Shown here one piece after another: positions 47,880 to 58,882 of a stretch of DNA of 64,000 nt (position 1 is its first letter; the number at the start of each line of letters is the position of its first letter). The notes beneath the pieces are model-generated. The model was not told the origin of the DNA. It made no database searches and was given only the letters and a program-made list of their open reading frames with translations. The translations under genes and the position numbers were made by a program. Origin of the DNA: Oscheius dolichura (lineage: Eukaryota > Nematoda > Chromadorea > Rhabditida > Rhabditidae); assembly GCA_932521035.1 (NCBI GenBank), contig OW051497.1:8866001-8930000 (forward strand), in the 5' to 3' direction.

Positions 47880-48418
47880 GCTCTTTCAGAACTACAGTTG
47901 CATAAAGGAGCTGACTGACTTTCCTATCGAATTATATGGCTATGACCAAGATATAATACTGCCATACTTCGGCACACCCTTAGCATTAGCTACTCTCGCA
48001 GTGTTGTCCATCTACATGTACTTTATTTTCATAAATCTACGCGCTATAAACGTCAGATCTGTGTCTCCTCAACTTCGCAAACTTCATCAAAGTTACATCA
48101 TACAACTTATTTATCAGACACTCCTACCCATAGTTATTGTAATTTTTCCTGTTGTTTTTCTATTAGTCGTCCTTTATAACGAGATATGGGGGCACGCGTG
48201 TAAGGATGCTCTTCTCTACTGGAAATGAGTTAATTTCAGTTCTTGTCAACACGGCAATTCTGTCCTTTTCTACCTTCAGTATTATTGACTCGTCCGTTTT
48301 GATAGCTATGAACAAGCCGTACCACACCTGGATTTTTCGGAAGCTACGTGTCTACACAAAGAATCATAGCCCAGTTGTATTTAGCCTACATACAAGAGCT
48401 ACAATACCAGATACATAA
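47880..48418 (+). pseudogene. Seven-TM chemoreceptor, C-terminal half only (TM5-TM7)
   Basis: Open from about 47890: KELTDFPIELYGYDQDI, then TM5 (PLALATLAVLSIYMYFIFI), a polar loop with VSPQLRKLHQSY, TM6 (QTLLPIVIVIFPVVFLLVV), a 41-nt intron with GTAAGG donor, and TM7 (LVNTAILSFSTFSIIDSS) with KPYHTWIF near the end and a short tail. The LHQSYIIQLIYQTLLP-type block is typical of nematode Str/Srh-superfamily olfactory receptors. No start codon or TM1-4 exons precede it on this strand. The matching N-terminal half lies 1.8 kb away on the other strand. Confidence 0.7.
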
Positions 48419-49600
48419 AGACTTATTTGTATTGCTATAATATACACATCGCGAACATATTTAAAAAATTGTCACTTGATTTGAACATCATACACGGAGT
48501 CTTATTTAAATTTTGAGTATTGGGGTTTCCTTCAGAAGTAAAAGTATAGCAGTCGCTGCTCTGCACCTTGAAATAGAAACTCGTTTTGGGGCAGTTACTG
48601 TAACAGTTTGACCTTGGAATTACGACCATGAAACGATCCTCAGCAAAATTTTTTTTGCGATTTATAATTGTAAAAATGGTAAAAAAAGAGGCAGGATTAT
48701 GATTTTATGGATAAGCTTCCTCTAAAACGTGGCCTAAGTAATTATCGTAGGTTGTTGAGTTTACAAATTCATTGCACCACAAAGCCACGGTTCGATAATT
48801 CTTCATTTCAGTTTATCTGAAGTGTCTTGTCATTCCTGGTTTACTAACAAAAAGCACTGCCTTAGAAAAATTTTCCCTTCGAGATTCAAGGAAAAAAGGA
48901 TAGGCGCGGACCATTTTCCGCTCTCGCTGTGACGTCACTCGGGCGCTCGGCTACTGTTTAATCATACTTTTCGCTTACTTCTCTTGGTCCAGATACAAAA
49001 GTTTTCTGGCTGACGATATATTTCGAGAGGGCGCAGCTTACTATGTCTTAATTTTTCTGTTTGAACTTTGCCTTTTGCACTATCCAAAATTTTGCGTAGT
49101 ATTTTTTATCATTTACTACCACTTAAAATAAAATGACGGCTAAGTATAAGTTGTTGCCGACAGAGCTGCTCATTCTCTTTCGAATGCTACCATTTATACC
49201 ATTGAGTCTAACCAGCGAAATCTTGTGTAGAATTTTTCTTTTCAAAACACAAAAACACGGTTATATCAAGTTTGATAATTATTGGCGCCATGGGATTAGG
49301 TTTACTTTGTGGGGAATGAGCTCTTACACCTATGTGCCAAATTTCATCACAAAATAATGTGTAGTTTTCGTAGAAATCAGACTGCTATAATTCAGCGTGC
49401 CATACTCTGCACACAGTCAGCTAGCGTTCCTTCTGGGATGCGAGAGCGGCGAAAATAGCAGGGAGAATTGGAAGACGCAGAGCCATTTTTGAATAGCCCT
49501 ATGAAGAACGGTATGGTATGAGCTGTAATTTTGAATAGGGGCTAGTAATCCCCTAACAATGATCTAGGTCAAAAGTTTTACCTCCCGGACTGTTACTTCT
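48419..49600. other. Gene-poor spacer between receptor halves
   Basis: A plus ORF at 49133-49357 (TAKYKLLPTELLILFRMLPF) is open but resembles nothing known to me. No TM cluster. Confidence 0.35.
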
Positions 49601-49604
49601 TGAG

Positions 49605-49680
49605 CTACAGAAGTGGTTAGAGAGGACGAAAGAACGTGTAAACAGAGAGACGCAAACACGTTCCCGTACCCGGCTGGCTG
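49605..49680. repeat. Partner of a duplicated block of about 70 bp
   Basis: ACAGAAGTGGTTAGAG, then CAAACAGAGAGACGCA-like sequence (AAACAGAGAGACGCAA), repeats in the same orientation at 50160-50225, where it lies in or near an intron of the minus-strand receptor half. Confidence 0.7.
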
Positions 49681-50159
49681 CCAACAGATGGTCAAGGGAG
49701 GTCGCGACATGCCTTTGAGAAGGCGATTCTCGTTTATGCTTGTAAGGATACGTACAGCTTTCTGAAACGGACCAAATTTCAGCTGGGGAAGTATGGGCAA
49801 TTTATTATTAATGAGTCGTACTACATAAAATTTATTTTTTTAATTTTTTGAATAGCCGGTCGTACCCAATATGCGAACCTTTTGAGGTCTCCAAGTAAGA
49901 CACAGTATTAAGATGGTAGCACAGTTAGAGAGACAAGGGGCCCTAATTGAAAGTGTTTCAATGCCAACAGGATCAAGATATAATGTCAGCAGCATTTTAT
50001 TGAAATTTTCTGAAATTTGGGAGAATTGCAATGGGCATAGCAATTTCCTTGTTCCCTATGAAGACGGGCAGAGTATGACTTAGAAATTGGTATACGGGCT
50101 CATTAGGACCCTGGAATGGTCAAATCCAAAAAGTTTCCATTTAGAGCTGTAGGTTTTCG

Positions 50160-50225
50160 TGTTACAGAAGCGGTTAGAGTCGAAGAAAGACCGCACAAAC
50201 AGAGAGACGCAGTGACATTTTCTCA
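50160..50225. repeat. Partner of a duplicated block of about 70 bp
   Basis: ACAGAAGCGGTTAGAG, then ACAAACAGAGAGACGCAG, same orientation as 49605-49680. It sits just downstream (minus strand) of the last good exon of the receptor N-terminal half. Confidence 0.7.
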
Positions 50226-50244
50226 GGCGACATCTTTTACTTAC

Positions 50245-50858
50245 CGCAATGAATTGCTGTGTAGCATTCGGATTCTTGTAAGCGACGTACTCAAGCAACA
50301 GGAACAGTATCACACCAAGAAAATATCCTATGAAGACGAGGAATTTAAGAAAATAATTATACGTTCGAGCAGATGGGGACAGCTTTACGACTGCCCAAAA
50401 ACGATAGGCATACAATTGAATAATTGAGACTCCATTAAAAATTTCCAATAAAAGACCAAGCGAGAGTAAATAATGAGCAGGCAAGATATATTTGGCAAAT
50501 CCTGTCATACCTGAGACAGGTAAAGGGAGAAATGTTATAACCCGGGTAAAGGTGTGAACCTAAGAGGGCGAGCCTTTGTATGGTAATGTAACTAGCTAAA
50601 ACTTACATAAAAACAGACCAGCTCAGCGCTAATTTGGTGGGCTAACAAATACCAACGGTAGGTTTTTAACAGCCGTGGTGATAAATAGACTATGCAGAAT
50701 GAAGTGTAGACGAATAATATAGGAGAAACAACGGAAAATACAGTTAGCAAGTTGAAATAGACATGTTGAATTACAGGTCCGTCAAATTCGTATGAAACAC
50801 AGTACCGCATGGAGCGAGCAATACAACTGGGAATCAGAATGTGATGGGCAGGTGGCAT
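50245..50858 (-). pseudogene. Seven-TM chemoreceptor, N-terminal half only (TM1-TM4)
   Basis: Start MPPAHHILIPSCIARSMRYC at 50858. TM1 is LTVFSVVSPILFVYTSFCIV, then SPRLLKTYRWYLLAHQIS, a loop conserved in nematode Srh/Str-type receptors. TM2 crosses a 47-nt intron (ELVCFYV then HTFTRVI). TM3 is YLLSLGLLLEIFNGVSIIQL and TM4 FLVFIGYFLGVILFLLLEYV. The exon ends NATQQFIA at a good GTAAGT donor near 50244. No TM5-7 exons follow on the minus strand; candidates downstream give stops. TM5-7 of a receptor of the same type lie on the plus strand at 47.9-48.4 kb. Confidence 0.7.
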
Positions 50859-51449
50859 TTAAACTGAATTCGTCATATAGCATTGATATTTTATATGTTA
50901 TGGTTACTAAATTACTAATGGCCATACACCCTCTAATCTAAGAGGGGACCATTAAATATTCTTGAAGGAAGCCCGAGGGACCCCCTGATTTTGCCTGATT
51001 GCGCACAGTGGTCCCGCAGCGACTGTGCGCACCCTTTCTGTTTTGCGGTATTACTTTTCACAGAAAGGGGGAAATCGGATGAAACCTAGTCTATTCGATT
51101 CAGTTTTTCAAGCTGATTCTGACGATGTTTTTCGTTTTTTCCGAAACTTCCGAATTCGCCGTCTCGTTTTCCTCTGCTACAGTAGCCCGCCTAGGTCCCT
51201 AGGAGTTCCTTTAACAATACAACTGCCCTGCTGTACTGCACAAAGCACAAAACGCAAATATACTGCACAAAGACACCGACTGTTATAATCGAAGGATCGA
51301 AAGCTGTATAATCAATAGAACGCTACTATAAGACAATTTAACAAGTCTAGGAACTATTCAGCTTAACTACACACTAAGTACTCCACCCTCCTTTGTGCTT
51401 TTATAAAGCTATCCGGGGTCCTTGAGGGCTATTATTGTTGTCATCCCCG
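50859..51449. other. Intergenic, no gene seen
   Basis: Between the receptor half and the 3' end of the hydroxylase gene. AT-rich, no exon chain. Confidence 0.45.
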
Positions 51450-52370
51450 TTAGTCCACAGTTTTCTTGCTGATACTCTTCTTGTATGTCTTATTTGTTCC
51501 GTGCACAATGTCCAACAATCCCATGGCACCAAAACACTCATTGAAACTGCAATTTGTAGCCTTCTATTGTATGATAAGATAATACTTACATTTTGTGGTG
51601 ATAGTCATGGAATTGGTTGCGAGGAATTATAGGGAAATCATAGCCCGAATGCTGGCAGGTAGTGCTGAACAGGGCCACGCACACCCATATCCAGTGAGCC
51701 ACAATGTGAGAGCCCAGCAAGGTAGGCCCAATGAGAATAGGGAAGACGTTGGAGACTACATGCTCAAGGGGGTGGCAATAGACCGCGGTGATTGCTGGAA
51801 TCAGATGTCTTTCGGGAAAGAGAGGAATGAGACAACTCACAAACAGGTGCAGTCCATTCATGGTGGATCTTGTGGATGTGCTTATAAATGGCCTTATGAT
51901 GGAATAGCCGGTGGCTGTAGTAGAAAAAGACTTCTTCTGCAAGGAGGAAAAAAGGCATTTGGAGTAGAACTGTGGACAGTAGCGGAACTGCCAATGGGTC
52001 GAAACAAGAACTATCGTGGAAAGGGTATACAAGAAGAATAGTCACGGGCGTGAAAATGACAAGGTTCGGGATAATCCTTCGTAAACTGGCGAGATATTTA
52101 TCCATAGTGGGCTAAAATATTCCTTTTAAAGAAGAGGTGCACTTACCAATTTCTCTCCTTGTATTTTGTATTCCATTGCCCATTTTGGTTGAAGAACGTC
52201 CAGGAAAATAAAAGGGGCGTTAACTAAAGTATACCAGGCAATGGAAATTAGTGTCGAAGCAACGATTCTAGAAAAGTTGAAATACATTTACATTTCGGAA
52301 TATGCTACCCAACGAGGAGATGATTTCCACCGAAGAAGGTAAAGACAGAAAGGTAGAACTCTTCGATCAT
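51450..52370 (-). CDS. Fatty acid / sterol hydroxylase superfamily (FAXDC2-like)
   Basis: Integral-membrane di-iron enzymes of this superfamily oxidise fatty acids or sterols in the ER. Start ATG at 52370 ([15 protein letters not shown]). About 250 residues in five exons: [20 protein letters not shown], then [18 protein letters not shown] and [30 protein letters not shown] and [13 protein letters not shown] follow, then NQFHDYHHK, and the end is [17 protein letters not shown]. The histidine boxes HRLFHH, HKIHH and HDYHH are complete, so it looks active. The end block matches the family's GVLGVLDxLHGT. Introns are 35-47 nt. A further 5' exon is possible because a CAG precedes the start region. 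Confidence 0.88.
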
Positions 52371-54190
52371 CGGTCAGCTGGGAACACAGGTGAAGAAATG
52401 AAGGGAAGGGGGGCAACAAACGATAAGACTGTTCAGCATGACTGTAGTCTTGCTTGTTTCTTCCTGAAGCTCACGTCGGTGACCACAGTCGGTAGCTAGT
52501 GATACTAAGAGACGAGTAGACTTTCCTAGAGTGAAGAGTAATGGAAAAATGGGGGCAGCTTATATTAGCTGATCACTAGAGGAAACAACAACGACCGCCG
52601 CTTCCTGTATTCAGTAGAAAGCTAATATCCCTTACATCATTAATAAGGCTAATGATTGCTGGGTTTGTAGTATGTGCAAAAGTGGGCAAAGAATACATCA
52701 ACGAAATTGTCGACAAGCACGCTGTCTTCCGTCTTAGAGCAAATCGCAAGTGTTGGCTCTTTCGTTTCAAAAGTTGTCGCTTCATTTATGTAAGGAATCG
52801 GTGTTGACTTCTTCTCAACGATAAAATAGAGTGCATTAGAGGACGCGCCCCTTGATGAGAAATCATATTATTACGAATTTCATCGTTTTCCTCAGTTTAT
52901 AGTGTGCTCCTGATTGAATAACTTTAGTTTCCTGCATAGACGTTAGCTCCCCTCTTTTTGCAAAAAGAATATCACTCATCTCATCGGAATACGGGTTATC
53001 AACAAAGCAGAAGTCAAAGTTTTTTTTTCTGTGATTGTGAATAGCAATAAGCAAAACTTCTTCATGACAACGGGCTTCTGAAAAAATGTACGTGTTTCCT
53101 CAGCAAAGCTCAGCATTTGATTGGGGGATATTTGCCCCTGCTATATAGTTGCTTGCCCGTAGAAGTCTAACAACAAGTGGTGACGATCTATTTGATAGTC
53201 AGGGGACGCGTGTGAACGAAATTTGGAAACAGGGATTACATTAGTTGATATAACTTTCTTTTTTTCCATGACTTTCTGCTCGTTCCTCATCCACCATAGA
53301 TCAATAACTACAATCAACGGGTCAGGCCTAAGCTTTCTACCATAGAGGTAGAGTTAGCCTCAGATTTTCACTATATAACCACAGTTCGATTCAAACCTAG
53401 TCTATTCATCTGAGAAAATAGAAATCTTGGGCAAAACCACCATCTCGCCTAGGTGAATTAATTAGAAGTTATATGAAAAGGAAAAGCCCACCTATTCGAC
53501 CTCCAACGGGAGTTTATCTTCGTAGGACTCCTTTATTTTGATAGCACTCCTTTCATTCTGCGCCTTACAAGAAAAGGGCCCCCAGTCCAGAATGCAGCAC
53601 ACATTCGTCATGAACGAAGACCTTCTCTCCATCAAAATGGGAAATAGGCCATGAATCTAGTAGAGTAGACCGGGATGTTTATTTAAAATGATTAGACTAC
53701 GGTATGCCTTGTATTACGAGTTGAATTTTTTAAAGTTATCCTACCAGATCGGAGCAGCATAACGTACAAACTTTCACGAAGCAAAGAAAGACTGGGAGTC
53801 AGTGAGAGACGGAACAAGGGATTCTTTTGATGAGAACGACTACTCTTCTTGATAATCTGGGTAATAGAACAGTACAACTGTACGCGAGAAAGCTTTTTAA
53901 CTCTCAGGAGATCATGTTTCAAGACTGAAAACAAGGGAATACGCGTTTACATTCTTTCCTGTTTGCGATACTCCAATTTCAGTGTTTTTAATACTTCTTT
54001 CTTTTGTAAGAGCAAGAGATGCAGCATATTATTAACATATCAGACAATTTGATGAGCACTTTTGAAAGCTACACAAAGAAAACCATGTGTTACAACACCT
54101 CCTGCATAACGCTTTTATCCAACGCCCAAAATATAACAGAAGAAGACAGAAGTAGGCCTTAAAACCGGCAATATACTCACCACGATAGGA
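52371..54190. other. Gene-poor stretch
   Basis: Short unrelated ORFs only (52576-52785, 52863-53054 and 53692-53934, all minus). Nothing supported. Confidence 0.4.
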
Positions 54191-54199
54191 ATTTTAACT

Positions 54200-56480
54200 G
54201 TAAATGACGAAAATCTGAGAGGGGCGACTGAAAGTCCGCGAGACGCGACTGAAAGTCCACAAGGGGCGACTGAAAGTCCGCGGACTTTGGGTGCCCTTTT
54301 TGGGGGGCGACTGTCCGCGGACTTTCAGTCGCGCGTCCTGTTGACTCCGGTGTTTGAGAGAGTATTTGGGCCAGGTCCACTTATAAGATAATTTCCTTAA
54401 CTGACATTCAGTCATGAATAATCTTCGTTCGTCAGCGAGAGACATTTCATTTCCCCTTCCTGACTGGGAGAAAGGAGCAGGAGAATGTCGTGGGGAGGGC
54501 GATAACACGAGGGAACGTCGCGGTGACAGGAGAATTTCATCGGGAAAAGTAGAAAGTTACGTAGAAATGTATTTTTGAAAAAGAATCTTGAAAGTTTTTA
54601 TCCGAATTCTTCTCCGCTTTCTATACGAAATTCACTGTCTGCGAGAATTTTATCGACGCTTTTTTTCTCCTTTCCCACCAAAAACGGCCGTCTGTCTAGG
54701 GAAAATAGCGGGGACGGTTCGTGATCAGTGGTGAAATCCGCTCAGGCTTTGTTAGAGTGAATGAAGTTCTATAGAGCCTACGGCCTCACGATGCTCCAGT
54801 CCGGCTTGAGGCTTGGGCTTCTATCCTTTGCCACGGCTGCACGGCGGCGAACGAGCGGCAACACGAGTTGAAGTCGGCGAAAGTCGGCTTAGTTTTCTGT
54901 TTCTTTCCACTCCTCGGGCGGTCATTTCTCTTCCATCGAAGCAGCCAATGCCGGTTGCTGCCGACTTTCAGATACAAAGCTTTCGAAAGGCGTTGTCTAG
55001 TCTTGAGAGGCCTCGACATGTTTCGACAAGTTTCGAGAAGTACCGACGACAAGTTCAAAGCTCTTCATGGAAGAGATTTATCAAGAAAATTTATCACTGA
55101 TCAACGATTGTTTAAGTAAAAAAATGAAACCCCTAACTTCTTGATTCCAAGCCCCCCATCCCCAAAGAAAAGAACAAATAAGAATCAGTGGCGATAATTT
55201 ATTTAACAGTAGAGCCACATTGATTGGTCATCCTCCAGGGGCCCCTCACTTCCCTTTAATGGGAGGTTCTAAATGTTATGTTTGATTCTTTCTTATTTTC
55301 AAAACTTACTGGTCTCCGAGTCGTTGCTGATGTGGGTGTAGATCATATTGCTAGGAAATGTGTGTATACGGTGGAACGGAATAGTATGCCTTCAAAGGCA
55401 GAGAAGGGGTTTATATAGATATAGAAAGTGGGCGGGGACAAGGCGTTTTGTGGTGGAAGAATAAAAAAAGTCTAGACGGAGACTAGTACACGTGGCTTTA
55501 GAAGAAAACTATATAGCGACGAGGACGGGAAGTGCAGGATAATCAAAGGAGGGATGGTATAGCCTTTGCTGTCCACCTTGGACCTCCCTCCACAGGGGAA
55601 GTGGAAAAGGAACAGTCAGGGAGATTATATTTCTTTCCACCCCCATTTCTGTGCCGCCAAAGCAGCCAACCGCGATTGCTGTGGACGTTCGCGACTTCAT
55701 CTTCTACTGGCGCCGTACGCTCTTCTGGACTCCAAATCCTAACCGATCAACGACTTCAACCAACAGCAGCAGCAAGAAGATCAGCGGGATGGATGCGGAC
55801 TCCCTCACCCCGCCGACTGGTGTTCTCACCCTCCTCACAACATTCCCCCATCCTTTCCTTTTAATTATTTACATATTGTCAAAGAACCTCATCATCTCCA
55901 ACAGTCCTGGCGGATTTCACCACAGATCACGAGCCGTCCCCGCCATTTTTCCTAGACAGACGGCCGTCTTTGGTGGGAAATGAGAAAAAAAGCGCCGATA
56001 AAATTCTCACAGGCAACGGCTTTCGTATAGAAAGGGGAGAAGATTTCAGATAAAACTTTCATGAAAACTATGAGGATGAGGTGTTTCCCAGAATAACAGA
56101 TACATACATGTTGATTAGAGGTCCCAATGAAGAAATATGGCCGTTTTGACAAAATAGGGATGGCCTCATCTTATGGAGTATACGACCCAATTCCAGTAAT
56201 TTATGGGGAAGGCAATATTGTAGTAGTATTGTATATTGTAGTAATAACGTAGTCAGCCCTCAGGGCAACTGCCCTCACTTATTAGTGAATCCTCTGTTGC
56301 GCTGTTTTCTTACTAGTACTCCGAATTTGAAGCTGCCTCGTCCGAAAGATTGGATATGTCGAAAGAGTCTTCGTCATCCTTCTACGCGAGGGGGGAAAAT
56401 AAAGCGTTGGAGTTGAAATAATTACTGTTTATATACTACTGTTCTCCCTTTTCCGCGGACTTTCAGTCGCGCGTCCGCAT
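54200..56480. mobile_element. Inverted-repeat element, probably a non-autonomous DNA transposon
   Basis: The segment at about 54575-54745 is repeated in inverted orientation at about 55905-56075. Matching blocks include GGATTTCACCAC, GATCACGAGCCGTCCCCGC, CTAGACAGACGGCCGT, TTGGTGGGAAA and GATAAAATTCTC. The arms are about 170 bp, similar over most of their length and about 1.16 kb apart. Outside them, copies of GCGACTGAAAGTCCGCGG lie on the left (54225-54330, three or four copies) and its reverse complement on the right (56452-56478). The core AAAGTCCGCGGACTTT is a palindrome. No transposase frame is visible inside. A related fragment lies at 39.85-40.07 kb. Exact ends and target-site duplication were not resolved. 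Confidence 0.7.
54225..54335. repeat. Tandem GCGACTGAAAGTCC motifs with palindromic core
   Basis: GCGACTGAAAGTCCGCG, CGCGACTGAAAGTCCAC and GGCGACTGAAAGTCCGCGG follow one another at about 25-bp spacing. Then the inverted form CCGCGGACTTTCAGTCGCG appears. Confidence 0.85.
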
Positions 56481-56958
56481 TAGATATTACTGTAAAATAA
56501 AAACAAAGAGCTTTGAGATTTTATCAGAATCGCAGAATACCTCTAGCCATTCCATAATTCCGAGAATTCCAGGTTCTTCAAATTCCTTGAAGACATTTTA
56601 ATTCCCATGTACTCATCATCAAAACAGGTGTTCCCTGTGCTGTCACAGCCTGTTATCATTAAGATTAATACCTCCCGGTCATCACAGATCGCTGTCTGCT
56701 GCTATTTATCGTGTTCTGTGGTCTATTTGTCAGCCAAATAATCTTATATAAAGTACAGTGGAAAAGCTTCCATTCTCATTCGCAAACTCCTACTTTTAGA
56801 ATCTTCTCTACTTTCCCCTACCTTCCCCTTTCTGACTTTTCTTAATCTCTATGCGGAAAACATGCCGCGATAGTACTTCTTGAGCAAACAATTCTCGCCC
56901 ATTTCCCTCCCTTTTCATACATTTATTTTGGAGAAACCTATGTTTCTATTTATAAGCA
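56481..56958. other. Promoter region of the short-chain dehydrogenase
   Basis: AT-rich with a TATA box (next entry). No other gene. Confidence 0.5.
56745..56752 (+). promoter_or_regulatory. TATA box (TATATAAA) upstream of the dehydrogenase
   Basis: A consensus TATATAAA about 205 nt before the start codon, implying a 5' UTR of roughly 180 nt or a 5' non-coding exon. Confidence 0.5.
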
Positions 56959-57991
56959 ATGTCTGCCTCCTCCAATCAAAAATGTCGATGTTCAGGAAAG
57001 ATGCCTGGACGTTTTGCTGGAAAAGTTGTGATTGTTACTGGCTCTAGCCAAGGAATTGGCCGCGAAACAGCCAAAATGTACGCCGAGGAAGGAGCCAAGC
57101 TCACTATCACTGGAAGAAATCCCAAGTCTCTGGATGTGAGCCTCTTTTTTTGAAGTAGAATACTTTCTTCAGGAAACAAAGAGCATCTGCGTTAAAGCGG
57201 GCGCAAAGGTTGATGATATCGTAACCATAACTGGAGATATTCAAGAAGAAGCCATTCATAAGAAGATTGTTGAGGATACGATCAACAAATTCGGCAAAAT
57301 TGACATTCTGGTGAGTACCTATCTTCTAACTAAAAATGACACAATTTATTTCAGATTAACAATGCCGGAGCAGCTGGTTCCGATAATAACCAAAATCGTG
57401 GGTTTACTGGAACTTTGGAGGAGTTTGACTACACCATCAATCTCAATTTACGATCGTGAGTTGATTTATTCGTTCATATCTTATATTGTGTATCCTTTAG
57501 TGTCCTTGCCATCTCTAAATTGGCACTTCCTTACCTTGAAAAGACTAAAGGTAGCGTGGTAATGGTCTCTAGCATCGCGTCTACTTCTGCCAATGTCGTC
57601 TTCCCCTACTATTCTGTGGCCAAAGCTGGCCTGGATCATCTGACTCGCGCCCTTGCCCTGGCTTACATCGAGAAAGGCGTACGCGTCAATTGTGTCAAGT
57701 AAGAAAATTTTCTTTATCACAAATGAACTTAATAATTTTAGCCCTGGTGTGACGACCACCAAATTTATGGAAAGGATCGGCATGACTGAAGAGCAAAAGA
57801 AAAAGTTCGAGAGCCGAATGGCCGCTGATAGGCAGCAGATTCCAATTGGACGCACAGCTCATCCGAGAGAAGTTGCCGAGCTAATCACCTTCTTGTCCGA
57901 CAACTCCAAGTCCGAGTACATTGTGGGACAGTGTATAATTATCGATGGAGGACGCTCTCTCGCTCGCCCTGCTCTCAACTTGAAAGATTAG
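56959..57991 (+). CDS. Short-chain dehydrogenase/reductase, classical (nematode dhs-type)
   Basis: NAD(P)-dependent oxidoreductase. Five exons (56959-57135, 57173-57310, 57355-57455, 57501-57698, 57742-57991) give 287 residues. After a short leader (SASSNQKCRCSGKMPG) come the cofactor loop VIVTGSSQGIGRETA, INNAGAAG, the catalytic Ser block VVMVSSIAS and the catalytic Tyr-Lys as PYYSVAKAGLDHLTRAL. RVNCVNPGVTTTKF and YIVGQCIIIDGG complete the fold. The NLNLRSVL and FPYYSVAKA wording is that of C. elegans DHS proteins. All motifs are intact. The substrate cannot be told from sequence. An ATG at residue 15 (MPGRFAGK) is an alternative start closer to the family's usual N-terminus. Confidence 0.94.
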
Positions 57992-58882
57992 ATTGTGAGC
58001 AAACGAAGACCTCCCACTGATACTCGATACACCTAATGAATCTCTGTTATTGATACATAAATATCTTCTACAGCCTTTATTTAGCTCGCCTAAACACAAC
58101 ACAGCAACAGTTAACTTATCAAAATAATGAGACGCAATAAAATAAATCCATTAAAGACACAGCTCCTTTGAAAAGGCATATGAAATATCTTGTAGAGCTC
58201 TTATTCTCTTGATATTTCTCTGTAAGATCACCTTTGCCCTTCTTCTGCGACCAGATCGACATATAATCCACTACCAACGTTACATTAGATCCAAGGAAGA
58301 TCTGGAGTGCCTCGCTGCCACCACCATTCGCTTCGCCATCGGAAGCTTCATTTCTTCAGTAAATATCTTCCTTCTGTGTTGTCTTGTCCGACAATGCACG
58401 TGCAGGTATAAAAAGAGTAAGGAAATAGAGCAGGTGGAATAGTTGTAGATTTCATGCTAGAAGAAGAGTTCACCAGAGGATTAGGGCTGATACAAGAGCA
58501 GTACCCGTTTGAACTCGAGAAGACGTTGACGGATAGTTCTCTGAACGGGATCCGAAAATACGAAACTTTTGTATACAATGAAGTTTTGCACAGCTGCTGC
58601 CTTAGTTTCAGAGCATGATTCACGAGAGTTCGAATAACCGGCCTTTAAAATTGGTTCCTTTCATCGCTTCCCCGAGATGAGTATTGTTTTACTTTCCCCC
58701 TGGAAACAACAGTTGGCAGCATCAATATGACTAACATAGAACGGAATACTGAATACTATTTATCGGCATCTATAGACACATACATTCACCAGTTGATGAC
58801 AGTTGCTAACACTCGTAGGCACCCATAAAAAAGGCAAGACGGGACAGTGAAACGAAAGAAGATATCACAGGTTTGTTTTTGA
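57992..58882. other. Intergenic with a small TM ORF
   Basis: AATAAA signals of the dehydrogenase lie near 58135. A 77-codon plus ORF (58209-58442) has one hydrophobic stretch (FAIGSFISSVNIFLLCCLV), then a Cys/basic tail. It may be an exon of an unrecognised membrane protein or a relic; no partner exon was found. Confidence 0.4.
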
